Shown: positions 35,435 through 47,267 of the stretch, piece after piece | How positions within the stretch are numbered: the stretch's first letter is position 1 | Layout of the letters: every line of letters begins with the position of its first letter | Assembly (NCBI GenBank): GCA_033296885.1 | Contig: MU863986.1 | Coordinates: 62,001 to 126,000 of the forward strand | DNA: 64,000 nucleotides | Direction: 5' to 3' | Origin: Triangularia verruculosa | Lineage: Eukaryota; Ascomycota; Sordariomycetes; Sordariales; Podosporaceae | Translations under genes and position numbers: made by a program | Notes under the pieces: model-generated | Told to the model about the DNA's origin: nothing | The model's input: the letters and a program-made list of their open reading frames with translations, nothing else | Database searches by the model: none

Positions 35435-36035
35435 ATGGCGACACAAGCAGCACCAGCCAAGAGGCAGCAAGGTAGGCTCGAATCACATACCCATCTCGTA
35501 CCACGACTGACAACTGACTCGATTTTTGGCAGACCTCCAGGTTCAGTACAGCACTTACAAGAACACCCTACAGCAGATTGCTCAGAAGATTGGCGATGTC
35601 GAGCAGGAAGCCGAGGAACATAAGTAAGAGTTCTGCGCTCTGATATTTGAAAAGGCCGGCGTGACATCGTCTGGTCTGTTTCTTATATATCACACCGCTT
35701 CAGGCTGCTTCTTCACCGCTTAGGGACTAATACCGGGTTGTTTGATAGACTTGTTCTTGACACTTTGCAACCCCTCCCCAAGGACCGCAAGTGTTTTCGC
35801 ATGATTAACGGCGTGCTGGTGGAAAGAACCGTCGAGGATGTGATCCCCGCGCTGCAGACTAACGCGGAGGGCCTAAAAAAGGTACTGGACGACTTGGTCA
35901 AGCAGTACAAAACCAAACAGGATGAGCTGGAAAAGTGGAAGGTATGCACACTTCGACCTGTCGTCATGATCTGGCCAAAGTTCCACTCTAACCTCCCTAT
36001 AGAAGAAGAACAACGTCCAGGTGGTGCAGTCATGA
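35435..36035 (+). CDS. GIM4: Prefoldin subunit 2
   Basis: Beta-type subunit of the hexameric prefoldin co-chaperone, which passes nascent actin and tubulin to the CCT chaperonin. Four exons: 35435-35471, 35533-35623, 35749-35941 and 36003-36035, giving 117 residues. The introns have GTAGGC, GTAAGA and GTATGC donors. The protein is two coiled-coil helices (LQVQYSTYKNTLQQIAQKIG, then ALQTNAEGLKKVLDDLVKQY) around the beta-hairpin segment (DRKCFRMINGVLVERTVEDV). The last exon encodes only KKNNVQVVQS. The length is normal for the family. Confidence 0.95.
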
Positions 36036-38593
36036 GACCACCTCAGAGAGGGGATAGGGAATACGATCGACTCCCATGAGCTCAGAGATCTGCCATGTCA
36101 TCAAGAGACCCCTAAGGAGGGAAAACAGAGGGTTCTGATGGCACGGCAAGCACTGACAACGTGCTAAGGGGGGCCCTCTGTTTGACCAGCTCCAAGAGAC
36201 TTGTGAGATCATCTTGATCAGAAAAAGCAACATGCGCACAGGCTGATGACACCCAAAAGACAAAAACTTATGTTCTCTGGAGGGTGTGGTGATGAGTTGT
36301 ACAAATGCCTCTGCCTCCGGGACTGCAGCCCCGCGGCGAGGGGTGGGTTTTGCGCTGCCCAACCAGCCCGTGTTGCGGGAGCCTTGAGAAACGGTTGGGC
36401 TGCGATGGGATTGGCATCTGTGTCTGATGGTGCGGGGCTTGACTTCTCTCTACCTAGTGGCAAGCAATATGTCAACATTCACACAGCCATGCCCAAAGTT
36501 TGAAGAATGTGCAGAGCAGCATTTTTGGGAACGGAGACCGTTTCTGAAGCCCACAAAGCTATCGACGTTTTGTAGACCCTGGTTGTCGCCTGCCAGCCCC
36601 CTTCTTTGATTTTTCTTTTTGTCGGCCAATAAGGAAAATCATCAATCTAAAACATGTCTTTTCTTCCAATGAGAGCCTCCAATTGGGGCTTGCTCATGTC
36701 ATTGGCTCAAAATTATCTGATTCTGGACCATTGCTTAGGTCCCCAGCCTCGTTGGGGATTCCCGTGTGTTTCCAGAGATGGCCGGAGAAATCTAGGCCAC
36801 TCATTCGCAGTCGGACAACGTCAACCCAGCCTTTCGGCCCAGAAGCCGTCCATCTCGGCCCCATCAGGCTCCCGCCCACCCCTTTCCCGTTCCTGCCTGC
36901 CTGCCCTGTTTACTTCTGACAGCCATTGTCGAATCACAGATTGAGCCACCCTGCCCCAGGGCCCCTCTTGGCGACCTTGAACCCATGGGCGGGATGACAG
37001 CATGATATGTAAGTGTATAAGTGATGAGCCTACTTCAGGATGGACACACAGGACTAGGTATGGATTCACCGCTCTTGACGGGCTGGAAAGTGGGAAACGG
37101 AGCAAGGTATCTTGCTGTCTGTGTTGCAGCTTCTAGGTATGCTGCGGTACCTAGACGCCTTCCGTGGCCGAACACGAATAGATTGGAAAGAAACTATTGT
37201 TGTTGAGTGCAGGTGGGACGGGGCTGAGGGAGCAGTTGGCGATACCATCCAATGTCCAATATCAATATCAAACACGCATCAAGGACTTGCAGGTGAGGTG
37301 TGTGGTTGATGATGGCTGCTTCTTGGCGATGGAGCTTGCTGTTCATGGTGCTGGGGGGTTGCTGGGGGTTGCTGGGATGACCGGGGTGTCGCTTGGAAGG
37401 GACCCGCCTTACCCGCATTCCGCATTTCGCATTCCCTCTTTTCACCCGACCTCAGGTTCTGTTCTTTCCACAACCGAACCCCACGCGTGCTGCAGCCCTT
37501 TTGAATCCAGTTTTCCATGCATCACCGAACCCAAGCCAACGTCTCTCGACACTAGACCTACGGTAGGAAGCCACTGCACGTCGAGCTAGTTGCCGACAGC
37601 CCCAGTTTATTCGACCGCGACAAGCCAAAGCAAGTATCACGGCGTAACCTGGGTACGTATCTATCCGTACCCCGTGTTCGCATGGCATGGCATGGCATGG
37701 CATCGCAGCGCATGGAGTGCAGCGCATCGCGTCCCGTCACCGAGCCTTCGTCCATCCCTCAACCCCCCCGGGCACGCACCGATTTCTAACGCGACTCTGC
37801 AGAAGCACTGCTCCCACGAAGCACGTAACAATCTATTCCAACTGGACCCCCGCGACTGCCAGACCCGTCCTGTCCGGTGCCGACACCGCAGCCAACCACT
37901 GCCATCGCATCGCCGTTTGGTGTAACCCGCGACTCTCACTACTTTCTGCGCGCACCACCACCACGGAGAAGACCTGTAGTCAAACCCGACGACACGGAAA
38001 GACGAGACTCTTGCCCACAGCACGGCGTCCTCCTGTGCAGCAAAGTCCCATCCTGCTGGCTGCGACGTGCGCTAGAAGAGAGGATCGTTTCTTGGTAGGA
38101 CCCGCCAGAGAAAACCTATCCCACACCACACACCACACACCGCACCCCTCACCCCCTTGTGTCCGTCTGCCGCCGTCTCCGGCCGACGCCGTTTTCCCAT
38201 TCCCTCGGGTTCACCCTGTCTCTCCTGCGGCATCGTTGCGGGCTCTATCAGCTTGTCATAGCCCCCGCCTTACCCCCCTCCCCTCTTTGCCCCCCGGCTC
38301 CCCTTTGCCTTGCCTCCACCCCACCACCGTCTCGTCAACGCCTTCCAGGCCTCCATTACAGCCTGAAGATCGGGCAGTGAAAGCCTGTAGGAAGTAAGCC
38401 TAGCTTGGGGTGACGCGCGGAGAGGTACCGCTTGACGCAAGTTTACTGCAAGTTAAGCCGCAAGCCGAGAGGGTCTCTTGCCTTACCTCGCTGCAACGTG
38501 TCCAACGACACATCACCTTACTCTATTCCACCTGTGCGAGCTGGCAGTCCAAGGAATTTACAAGAAGCCAGCAGCCGCTGCAGGTAGCCAAAT
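36036..38593. other. 2.6 kb region upstream of HapC
   Basis: No gene is supported. From about 37,690 the plus strand is C-rich and stays open for 236 codons with a Pro/Thr/Arg/Ser composition. I read this as a long 5' leader of the HapC gene, not a protein. A CATGG repeat lies at 37681-37703. Confidence 0.45.
37681..37703 (+). repeat. CATGG pentanucleotide repeat
   Basis: Four consecutive CATGG units plus CAT, in the presumed leader region of the HapC gene. Confidence 0.8.
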
Positions 38594-39650
38594 ATGTCCG
38601 ACTCCCCCCAATCCAATTCAAAGGACGTTGAACATGGTGCACCGTCACCCGAAGACGAAGGACAAATGAACGACCACCAGGACCCACTCTCGAGCGGACA
38701 CGCCTATGAGTTTGATGTTAAAGAGCAAGACAGATGGTTACCCATAGCCAATGGTAAGTCAATATTTCCTTCGAAGCTGCTTCTCTGGGCTTCTCTGCTC
38801 CCCTTCTCTCGACCATGATTCGCGTGTTGCGCTTGTCGTGGACCTCTCCCATTCAAGCTTCGCGCGCTTGCATGGCGACAAGATCCTCTCCTTGGCCGGC
38901 ATCGCTTCTGCCCTGCCTATCAGAGACAGCCGCCCCTCTACCCCAACGGCTTTATGTCGAGCGATTCGCCGCCCGAGTCGCCCGAAGCGCCTCGCGCCTC
39001 GTCGTCATCGTCCAAGACGGACAAGGCTGATATTTACGATGCTAACATACGAAACTTTGCACCAGTCGCTCGCATCATGAAGAATGCGCTCCCAGAGAAC
39101 GCAAAGATAGCCAAGGAGGCAAAGGAGTGTATGCAGGAGTGCGTTAGCGAGTTCATCTCCTTCATCACAAGCGAGGGTAAGCCTGTCGCCAGCCCATGAG
39201 ACATACATGACAATATGGTTCAGTTCAGTTGGAAGCTGACCTATCACGCACAGCCTCGGAAAAATGCCACCAAGAGAAAAGGAAGACTGTTAACGGGGAG
39301 GACATTTTGTTCGCCATGACTTCTCTTGGGTTCGAAAACTATGCCGAAGCCCTCAAGATCTACTTGTCCAAGTATAGAGAAGTAGGTTCTTATTCAGCAA
39401 AAATATCATCTGGAATGACCTTGATGCTTACTATGGCTTTTTTTTTCTACCGCAGCAGCAATCGACCTCAAATCGCGATGGGCAACAAAACAGGCCAAGC
39501 AGCCAAGGCTACGGTGCGCCAGGCCAATCCAACCCAGGTGGCGGTTTCCCCAGCGGTGATCTCGGTGGCCAGCCCGAGGGCGCAGATGCCCAAGGCTACA
39601 ACCTCTACGGTGCTCAGCCAGGTCACAACGGGGCCCCTGGGGAGTATTGA
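38594..39650 (+). CDS. HAP3: CCAAT-binding complex subunit HapC / NF-YB
   Basis: Histone-fold subunit of the CCAAT-binding complex (HapB/C/E), a global activator that with HapX controls iron and redox genes. Exons 38594-38753, 39066-39176, 39254-39381 and 39456-39650 give 197 residues. The NF-YB core is near perfect: EQDRWLPIANVARIMKNALP, ECMQECVSEFISFITSEASE and GEDILFAMTSLGFENYAEAL. The core ends at YLSKYRE. The tail is Gln/Gly/Pro-rich (GQQNRPSSQGYGAPGQ). The first intron (312 bp) splits Val in IANVAR and is longer than the others here. Its last third is open in frame with the second exon from an ATG at 38954, which may permit an alternative N-terminus that lacks the start of the histone fold. 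Confidence 0.96.
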
Positions 39651-40516
39651 TCTGTTGTGGATCCGCCTTGAATTGAGTGGTTTATTGTTGCATTTCTGGG
39701 GCACTCTTCCCAGGAACTTTTCACTTTTTAACTGTATGAGTATCTACACTCGGCTTGGGGCAGTTGGTTTGGTTTTCTATGGTTGAAAGCTGATCTCTTA
39801 TTCCCCAACCGAAGAGTACATGAGGACAAAGTCAGGTTTCGGCGGAATGGTAGGGTTTTGGGAAAACAAGGGCTGTTCATGCGTTTAATGCTTTGTTTTG
39901 GCAGCAGTTAGATTCCCCTTGATATTAGGTTCTGCTGTCGGCGAAATCCGGTTGGTTACTTTGGACGGGTTGATTTAGTTGCAGAATGAAATGTTATCAA
40001 TGGATTTTCACCATTCACAGAGACTGGGCCAGTGTTGTCATTCGGTCAAGGGGTGTTTACTCAGCACACCTGACCGCCTTCCTGATTAGGCCCCATAGCA
40101 CCCACAATGCACGTGCCCACTGGCGGGGAAAGACCCTTTGGTCTTTGGTCGCAAAAAGTTCATCCAGCCTTTTCGACCTTTTCCGTGATAAGAGGTGGAG
40201 ATTTGGTGGCAGAAAAGCTCAGGAATCGCCAGCGTCCAGGCAACCCAGTAACCGACATCCCAGACGCTGCTGGTTCGTCGAGACAACAGCTTCTTTTTTG
40301 TCTCTTTCAACATCGGGACCCGGCGAAATTATGTGGATTCAACAAACCTTCGCCAACTTCCTACGCCACGTAAAGATCAACGCGCCCTGACCACCTTTGG
40401 CTTGATCTTCACCATCTCGCCTCCACCGACCCAAGCTTCCTCCGAATCTCTAATTTCTTAACCCGGTTTGGTCGACCGGCCTTTCGGAAAACAAGACGCT
40501 ATCCTCTTGCGCAACA
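39651..40516. other. Intergenic, HapC / RRN3
   Basis: About 870 bp between two same-strand genes. It probably holds the HapC 3' end and RRN3 promoter. I see no other feature. Confidence 0.45.
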
Positions 40517-42868
40517 ATGACCACCAACACTCCCCTTTCACGCCTGGCCTTTGCGCCAACAATTGCATCGTCGCCAATCAAGCCGATCTTGCGAAAAACC
40601 ACATCCGTCCTAGGCACACGGAGCCGCGCCGACGATTCAGATGGAGCCGACGAAGAAGAGCACCCAACAAAGAGGCAGAAAAAGACGGTCGTATTTAATG
40701 AGCAGCTGAATGTCGTCAGAGAGATTGCCGGCAAGGGCTTGGAAGATGCAAAGCGCGAGGTTCGGCAGGCTCTCGAAGGTCACGCCCGCGGTGACGACGA
40801 GGATTACGACAGGCTCAAAGAGTTGTTTGCGCCAAGTAACAGGAACAGAAGTCCGGATGAGGATGGGGACGACACAAGGCCTCAGGAGCTGATGGTTTAT
40901 GTGGTGGCGCTGACTGGCTATGTGCCAATGCTTGGACGGTCCTGCTGGGGTCTGCTTCGAAGTGTACTCCGTTGCGCCTGGTTGGATAGAGATGAGAGCT
41001 TCTCCAAGGCTTATATCCAGTTGCTAGCTGCGCTTTCGTCGGTACAAGCCTCTTTTTTCGAGCAGGTCCTCACCATGATGGTCGACAAGTTTAGCGAAAC
41101 GAAGACACGCTCGGTCGTCCCTGGATTCCTGCCTGTCGAACTCGAGACGAAGAAGAGGTGGCTGCATATTGGTATCAAGTACCTACTTGATTTGTTTCCC
41201 GCCGGGTCAGCCATGATTCTCAACTTTATCACGGCCAAATTCCCCTATACGACGGAATCCAAGGCGGTGCATATGCAGTACATCGACCATCTCCTCCGAC
41301 TCAAGACTTCCCGGCCGGACCTCGAACGAGATATGATGGAGCTCATTCTAGCCCGGTTGGTGAAGCTCGATGTGGAAATGACGCTCGACCTCGAGAACGA
41401 AGACGACGAGACCACGAGGGCGGTAATGCGATCAAGGGAGGCGGCGGATGCCAGGGGAGAGGATGACGACGATGAAAGCGATGATGAGTCAGTTATGAGC
41501 GATGAGGATGACCTTCCTGAGGAGACGAAGAAGGTGATTATGATTAAGAGCAAACTGGAGACATTGGATGCGATCATGGACCTTGTGTTTTCCATTTATG
41601 ATCCCATCTTTGAGGATCCAGACAGCGATGAGGCCGTGGCTTGTTTTGAGGACCTACTAAGTGACTTCAAAAATGTCATCTTGCCGGTATGTCCAAATCC
41701 TGCCGGCTTTGTATCCTAGTGGAACAGTGTTGGGTGCTGACATATATGTTTTTTCAGCATCTCAAATCACGGCATACACAGTACTTACTGTTCAAGTTTG
41801 CCATGAAGTCCGATCACCTTATGGAGCTATTCATTGGCACGATTCTTACCGTCGCGTAAGTAGACGCAGAAATCTGTTTCTGTTCTTCCAGACGCTTGAC
41901 TGACCTCGTGCAGGTTCCACTCAACCGATGCACCAGTCATCAAGCAGGCTGCGGCGGCATATCTCGCCAGCTTCACTGCTCGCGGGGCCCGAGTTCAAAG
42001 TAATACAGTGCAGCTCATTGTCACTTGTCTATTGAACTACATTGACTACTATCGGTCGACGCACAAGAGTTGTCGCGGTCCGGATGTGCGGCGCTATTCA
42101 TTGTATTAGTATGTGTTTTTCTCCCCCATCGCCCATCTTATCAGACGCTGACAGGATTCGCAGCGCATCCTTCCAAGGACTGATGTACATCTTCTGTTTC
42201 CGGTGGAGAGACCTCCTTGACCGGGAGGCGCTCCCAGACAGCGTGGACTGGGATGATCCGGCGTCGTTTCTCGGGCGGGACCTGCCTTGGATGCCAGACC
42301 TCAGAAAGAGAATGCACGCCAATATTGCGAGCAAACTGAATGTAAGTTTGTTTTTTAATCATGTATTGCCGTAACATGGCAGGTTATGCTAATTTCGCTG
42401 CTATGACAGCCCCTCAAGTGCTGCTCCCCCGCCATCGTGGAACAATTCGCCGAGCTGTCGCACCACCTGAGGTTGATGTACATTTACCCCCAGATCGAAA
42501 AGAACAAGAGCGTCCACCTCTCACAGTTCTTCACGGGGAGCTATGCGCAGGGCGGCGCGCTCAGGGACACGGGATTCGAGTTTGACAATGAAAAGTGGAC
42601 GCACCTGGAGGCTTGCTTTCCGTTTGATCCGTTCCAGCTGCCGATTGCGAAGCGGTGGTTGGATCTAGAGAATAACTATGTCACTTGGTCGCCGATCTCG
42701 GTGTTGAGGCGGCCAGGGGAGGAAGACAGTGATGAGGATGGGGAGGATGATAGTGAGGATGACGATGATGATGACGAGGATGACAGCGAGGTTGGGGAGG
42801 AGGAGATGGAGGATATGGAGGCGTTTGAGGAGGACACGGCTACTGATGATGAGAGAGGGGATGATTGA
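40517..42868 (+). CDS. RRN3: RNA polymerase I transcription initiation factor Rrn3
   Basis: Bridges RNA polymerase I to the core factor at the rDNA promoter and sets rRNA synthesis rate. Exons 40517-41686, 41758-41855, 41914-42108, 42164-42341 and 42410-42868 give 699 residues, and all phases close. The HEAT-repeat body is visible: QELMVYVVALTGYVPMLGRS, LDRDESFSKAYIQLLAALSS, RWLHIGIKYLLDLFPAGSAM, and KSDHLMELFIGTIL after the first intron. AALAYL-type helices follow (AAAAYLASFTARGARVQS). An acidic Asp/Glu/Ser loop interrupts the HEAT array, and the C-terminal tail is very acidic (DSEDDDDDDEDDSEVGEEEM), as in fungal orthologs. The N-terminus carries a basic KRQKK patch, a possible nuclear localisation signal. 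Confidence 0.95.
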
Positions 42869-43630
42869 GCTTGTTGTTGGAAGGGGGGTGGGCATGGGAT
42901 CGGCGTCAGGAAAAAAAGTATTCGGCATTTGATAAAGGTTTTTTTTAAGGGTATTTGTTATTAAGGGGTGGATGGACGGCGCATTTTATATTGGGCGAGC
43001 ATGGAACCGGCGTTTATTGTTTAGTGTTTTGGTGTGGATTTTTGAGATTAGACTTAATTGTCAAGCGAGTTGTTGTTGATGTTAGTTGCTGGGACTTTGT
43101 ATGTATATGGAATGGTAGATTTATACAGAGTACTCTGTTCAAAAAAAAGAAAAAGTACATCTAGAGGTATCTAGAGGTGAGACGGTACGGGCTAGTGAGA
43201 TGCATATAGTAACGGAAGCGGCAGATTGGGTCGGCAAAGATCGAGGCCCGTGACAACTGACGTCGGTCTGGGGCACGGATGGCCAAGTTCTGTCCTTCAA
43301 TCACCAAGAGATCACCAACCTGAGATTTGGGGTCTATTATCTGTCACAGGTCGTGTTTTATGTTTTCAGTGATCATGATGACTATCTTTTGTTCTTTGTC
43401 ACCGGGAATCCAGTGAGTCATGGGAATTACGATATAAACTGTCCGCCAACCAAGCCTTCCTTCGAGCACATCGAACAATCTTCACACGAGCCAACTGGAG
43501 TCGACATATCTTTTTTTGGACAACAATTAGTTTGGAAGTCAATTTTGGTTGTTTATTACACACACAACTGAGCTTGGGTGAAGGATAAAAACAACGTATC
43601 TTTCTTTGAATCAACTAGACTCAGGACATC
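42869..43630. other. Intergenic, RRN3 / bZIP gene
   Basis: About 760 bp of T-rich 3' flank and presumed promoter. I see no gene or RNA structure. Confidence 0.45.
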
Positions 43631-45533
43631 ATGGCAGATCAGCAGGACAACACCGACGACCACAGACCGTCATTTGTCAGGTTTTGGAAGACGGGGAAGA
43701 AACTCGCTCTGGGCGGGGGGAGAAAGAAAGAGGGGACGTCGTTTGTACAGCAAGATCAGAGGCTAGTAAATGGTGAGAATGGCGGTAAGTCCTTCTTCCT
43801 TTTCTGTCATGCTTGCTGTCCCGACTGCGAGAGTTTGGTTTCGGGGCGATCGAAAATTATTTGTCACTGGTACCTGACCATTATGTGGGATATATTGCTG
43901 CTCCTTTTGGTGGGGATTTGTGATGTTGTATGTTTGTCGGGTTTCGGGTAACGGGTGGGAAAAAAAAAAAAGATTTGTCATGCTGTTCAAGCTACGTTGC
44001 TATGATCCGCCAATACCTTGATGGCTGGGCTGGGGGGGGTTGTTTACCTTAGGTTTAGGATGCGACGATCAGTTTTTGGTTTTCCAATGGATGTATATCC
44101 CCGCCTTTTGGAATTGTTAGTTGGAAGAGGCATTCCCTATACCCGTGGTGTAAAAGAGGTTGCTGTAGTAGCTCCTTCCGTTTTACTCTTGATCTTTCCT
44201 TTTTCTCTCTGTCTTTTCTTCTTTTCCTGTCATAACACATACACAAAGCGCAAAGACCCTATAGCTATGATTCTCGTACATCCTAACCAATTTCCTAACG
44301 TCTATCTTGATCATTCAGAGTCATCAGACGCCCCTTCCCAAGCCGACACCCCAACAAATACACCCGAATCAAAAGCAGCTCAACGCCGCGCTCAAGTCCG
44401 GAGGGCTCAGATCCAGCACCGCCAGCGAAAGGCCGGTTACGTCAAGGACCTCGAGCAGGAGGTGGCAAAGATACGGAGGCAGATTGAGGATGTGGATCAT
44501 GAGAGGAGGGCACTGAGGGCGGAGAATGAGGGGATGAGGGCTCAGTTGAGGTCAAGAGGAATGCTGGTGCAGCAGCCGACACCAACGCAACTTCTTCAAG
44601 TCGGGGAAGTACCAGAGGCAATAGAGCCGTGGTATATGTCCGAGGAGATGGACTTCACCATGACGATGAAGTTGGGGTATGATGAGGTGTTGGGTGCGCC
44701 TTGTTATATGGTCAGTGGGTTATCGCCGTCACCGGCTCAAGGACAGGCTACAGCTGGGGTTGGACTCATCTCCCCAAACTCGGATCATGTCACCAACAAT
44801 ATCACACCCACACCTCAACCTGCGACCACGGTATTCACCCCCGCTCGAACTGCCACCTTTAATAGTAGCCCTGCCATGGATCGTTCTATTGCCGATGCTG
44901 CACCCGGCAACAGCACCACGGAGAACAACAGCAGCGAGATCCCCGAGTTACCTCCCATGACACCCACCCAAATCCAAACCGCCATCAACTTCATCCTCGC
45001 GTTCGTTTTCCCCTCCTTTCTCTCCATCTCCCCATCCTTACTAACCTCTCCACCATCACAGCCTAGAGCACATCTGCCGCGACCACCTCCACCCCTCCCT
45101 TTTCACCCCTTCCTCCTCCTCCTCAGGGCACACCCTAACAGCGACCTCCCTAGCCCTGCAGTCCGCCCCTCCGTCCGTATTCACCGCAGCCAAGAAAACA
45201 AAGCTGTTTCCAGGGAGCACGGTCAGCATCAAACCTCCGGAGCGATTGGCAGAGTGGGAGAGCTCAGCTCTCACGCTGGGGAATCTGTATCGGCTGTCAA
45301 AGGTTTTGGGGAAGGACGAGCTGCAGATCACGCCTGTGCAAGCTTGGTTTGAGCTCGTTGAGGGGTATGGACTGGAGAGGGCGATGGAGAAGACGGAGGA
45401 GTTGAAGGGGGAGGTTGGGAGGAGAAGGGGGAAGGCGGTGAGGTGTCCGCATTTTGGGGCGGTGGTGGGGAGGGGGGAGTGGGAGGGGATTGTGAGGGGG
45501 GTTATGGGGGTAGGTGATGATGTGGTTTGTTAG
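43631..45533 (+). CDS. bZIP transcription factor with DUF3425
   Basis: Nuclear regulator of the fungal bZIP-DUF3425 type. Exon 1 (43631-43784) starts MADQQDNTDDHRPSF. Exon 2 (44319-45000) carries the basic region (RRAQVRRAQIQHRQRKAGYV) and a leucine-zipper-like coil (LEQEVAKIRRQIEDVDHERR). Exon 3 (45062-45533) carries DUF3425 (LAEWESSALTLGNLYRLSKV, LQITPVQAWFELVEGYGLER). The total is 435 residues. The second intron (GTTCGT...CACAG, branch ACTAAC) is secure. The first would be 534 bp (GTAAGT...ATTCAG) and is phase-compatible, but its length leaves room for another first exon; a Met at 44269 just before the acceptor is an alternative start. The basic region lacks the classical Asn, a variation I believe is common in this subfamily. 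Confidence 0.85.
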
Positions 45534-45765
45534 ATGGGGGGTTGGGGGATTGGTGGGGGAGAGGGGCGTATCAATGCCGAGACTGGATTGGTGTGAATAC
45601 ACTACGGAAAATGGCAGATAGAGTGGTGACTCTGCTCTGGGAAGGTATCCAAAAGACTGAGGGCTAGGTATGTGATAGATACCCCAAGACACAAACACCG
45701 AATGAGAAAAAGTCAAAAAAAAAAAAAAAAACATGGTATCTTGTGTGTCGTTTCGACGGGAATTG

Positions 45766-45853
45766 AGCCCGACGTGGGGGTCGAACCCACAACCTTGAGA
45801 TGACGGAGGAACTCCTTAAGAGTCTCACGCTCTACCGATTGAGCTAGCCGGGC
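45766..45853 (-). tRNA. tRNA-Lys(CTT) with 15-nt intron
   Basis: Minus strand. Acceptor GCCCGGC pairs with GTCGGGC. D-arm GCTC/GAGC; anticodon stem TGAGA/TCTCA; loop CT-CTT-A, then a 15-nt intron (AGGAGTTCCTCCGTC) and A38. T-arm GTGGG-TTCGACC-CCCAC. All stems are complete. A T-run follows on the minus strand (45719-45731). Confidence 0.95.
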
Positions 45854-46371
45854 GAGTGGCTACTTCAACCATGTATTTGTTTGATGTTGGAGCTGTCTGA
45901 AAGTTGAGTAAATATGCGGTTGTGTGGTTGAGAAAATTTTGTAAGTGAGATTTCTTTTTGTGGGGATGTGGAGCCTCTGGGGGTTAGGGAAAGGGACGAC
46001 CATGGAGGAGAATTTATGCCTCTGAGATGCAAAAAAAGTTTGCATTTTAAAGGTTATTTAGTTGACTATTCACGCTGGGATTTTTGGGACTTGGATAAGC
46101 TTTTAAAAGAGGTTGGGAAACCATGCTGGCAAGTCATTTAGCAAAGGTCCAGCTTTTTATTCAGCCACCGCCTACTTACTTCCCTTCAACACAACCTCAG
46201 AGACTTCCTATCTACATAAGAAAGTGAAGCTTTCAGTTATCTTAAAGAGACCCACGCAAGGGCCCAGCTGCGTCACAGGAATGAATGCCTCAAAAAAGGT
46301 TAAACCTTACCTTCCAGTATCAAAAAAGTGGAAAATGATGAAGTTTAGTGGATTACTAGGGCAAAAGAAAT
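45854..46371. other. Spacer between tRNA-Lys and 5S rRNA
   Basis: About 520 bp, AT-rich. I see nothing supported here beyond a T-rich stretch (minus strand) downstream of the 5S gene. Confidence 0.4.
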
Positions 46372-46491
46372 ACATACAACACCAGGGATTCCCCAGTGGT
46401 CACCCACCTGAGTACTAGTCTGGCCCCTTTCAAGCTTATCTAGGGCAGAGCGGACGGGATGCCGAGTTTTCTTGAAGGTATGGTCGTATGT
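46372..46491 (-). rRNA. 5S ribosomal RNA (dispersed copy)
   Basis: Minus strand, about 120 nt. It begins ACATACGACCATACCTTC and contains ACTCGGCATCCCGTCCGCTC (the Pol III A-box area), GGTGGGTGACCACTGGGGAA and the closing TGTTGTATGT, which pairs with the 5' end. A TTTT stretch follows. A single scattered 5S gene, not an array, is the arrangement known in Neurospora-like fungi. Its 5' half differs from the major fungal 5S consensus in places, so it may be a minor 5S type. Confidence 0.93.
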
Positions 46492-47267
46492 GATAGTTTG
46501 GGTCCGGCGCAGAGCTTATGAGTTGGGGTCCTTTTTGGGTGTAAGGTCTCAATTACAAAGCGCCGTTCGCTGATGAGGCGAGCGCAAAACTGTTGACGAG
46601 ATAGAAATAATATGCGTGCTTGTGTCTGTTTGTAGGGTGCTCGGTATGAGGGGGGAGGTGACTGGCTGTGTTGTTGTTGTGTACCTAGATAGCCGTTGCG
46701 TTGCGGTGAGATGAGCAACTCAACTCTGTTGGGTGGCTACCTAGCTTGGACAGAGTGATTGTTTACATGTTTCTCGAAGGGAGCTCGATAAGGAACTACC
46801 TACCTAGTTGTGTTGTGCTGAATGGCGAAGAGAGAGGCTGTGTCCGTGGTTGCCAAAGGACCTGGGAGTAGACTTCAGCTCGGGAACTTCCTCGAACGTT
46901 GGGAACAGACAATGGAAAGGGCTGTGAAGAACGGATGGTATATTCAGTTGGGCAAAGAGGCCAAGACCTCAGCCCAGAAGAACCAAGGAATGCGTCGAGT
47001 GAGGACGTATGATCGTGTGAGATGGATGCCTGTCTACTGACACCAAAGCCCGGCAGGGATGATGAAGATGTCTTCTCTTGCGTAAAGGTACCTTATCCAA
47101 CAGGGAGAGGCATGAAATGGAGGCCGATAACCAGCTACCGGCAGGTCTCCATGTGGCTGAGCGTCAACTGTCCCTAGGTCATGATGATGATCCGGTTCGT
47201 CCGCCGAACAACGTGGTTGACAGCCAAGAAGCTGATCGCAATAAGGATCAAAAAAGCCAAAAAGGAC
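46492..47267. other. Spacer between 5S rRNA and tRNA-Ala-like gene
   Basis: About 780 bp. A 72-codon open frame at 46822-47040 (+) is Lys/Arg-rich without recognisable domain, and I do not call it. No other feature is seen. Confidence 0.4.

Noticed and set aside
37687..38397. 236-codon open frame on the plus strand
   Set aside because: Composition is driven by C-rich DNA (Pro/Thr/Arg/Ser/His), no conserved pattern; more likely the HapC leader.
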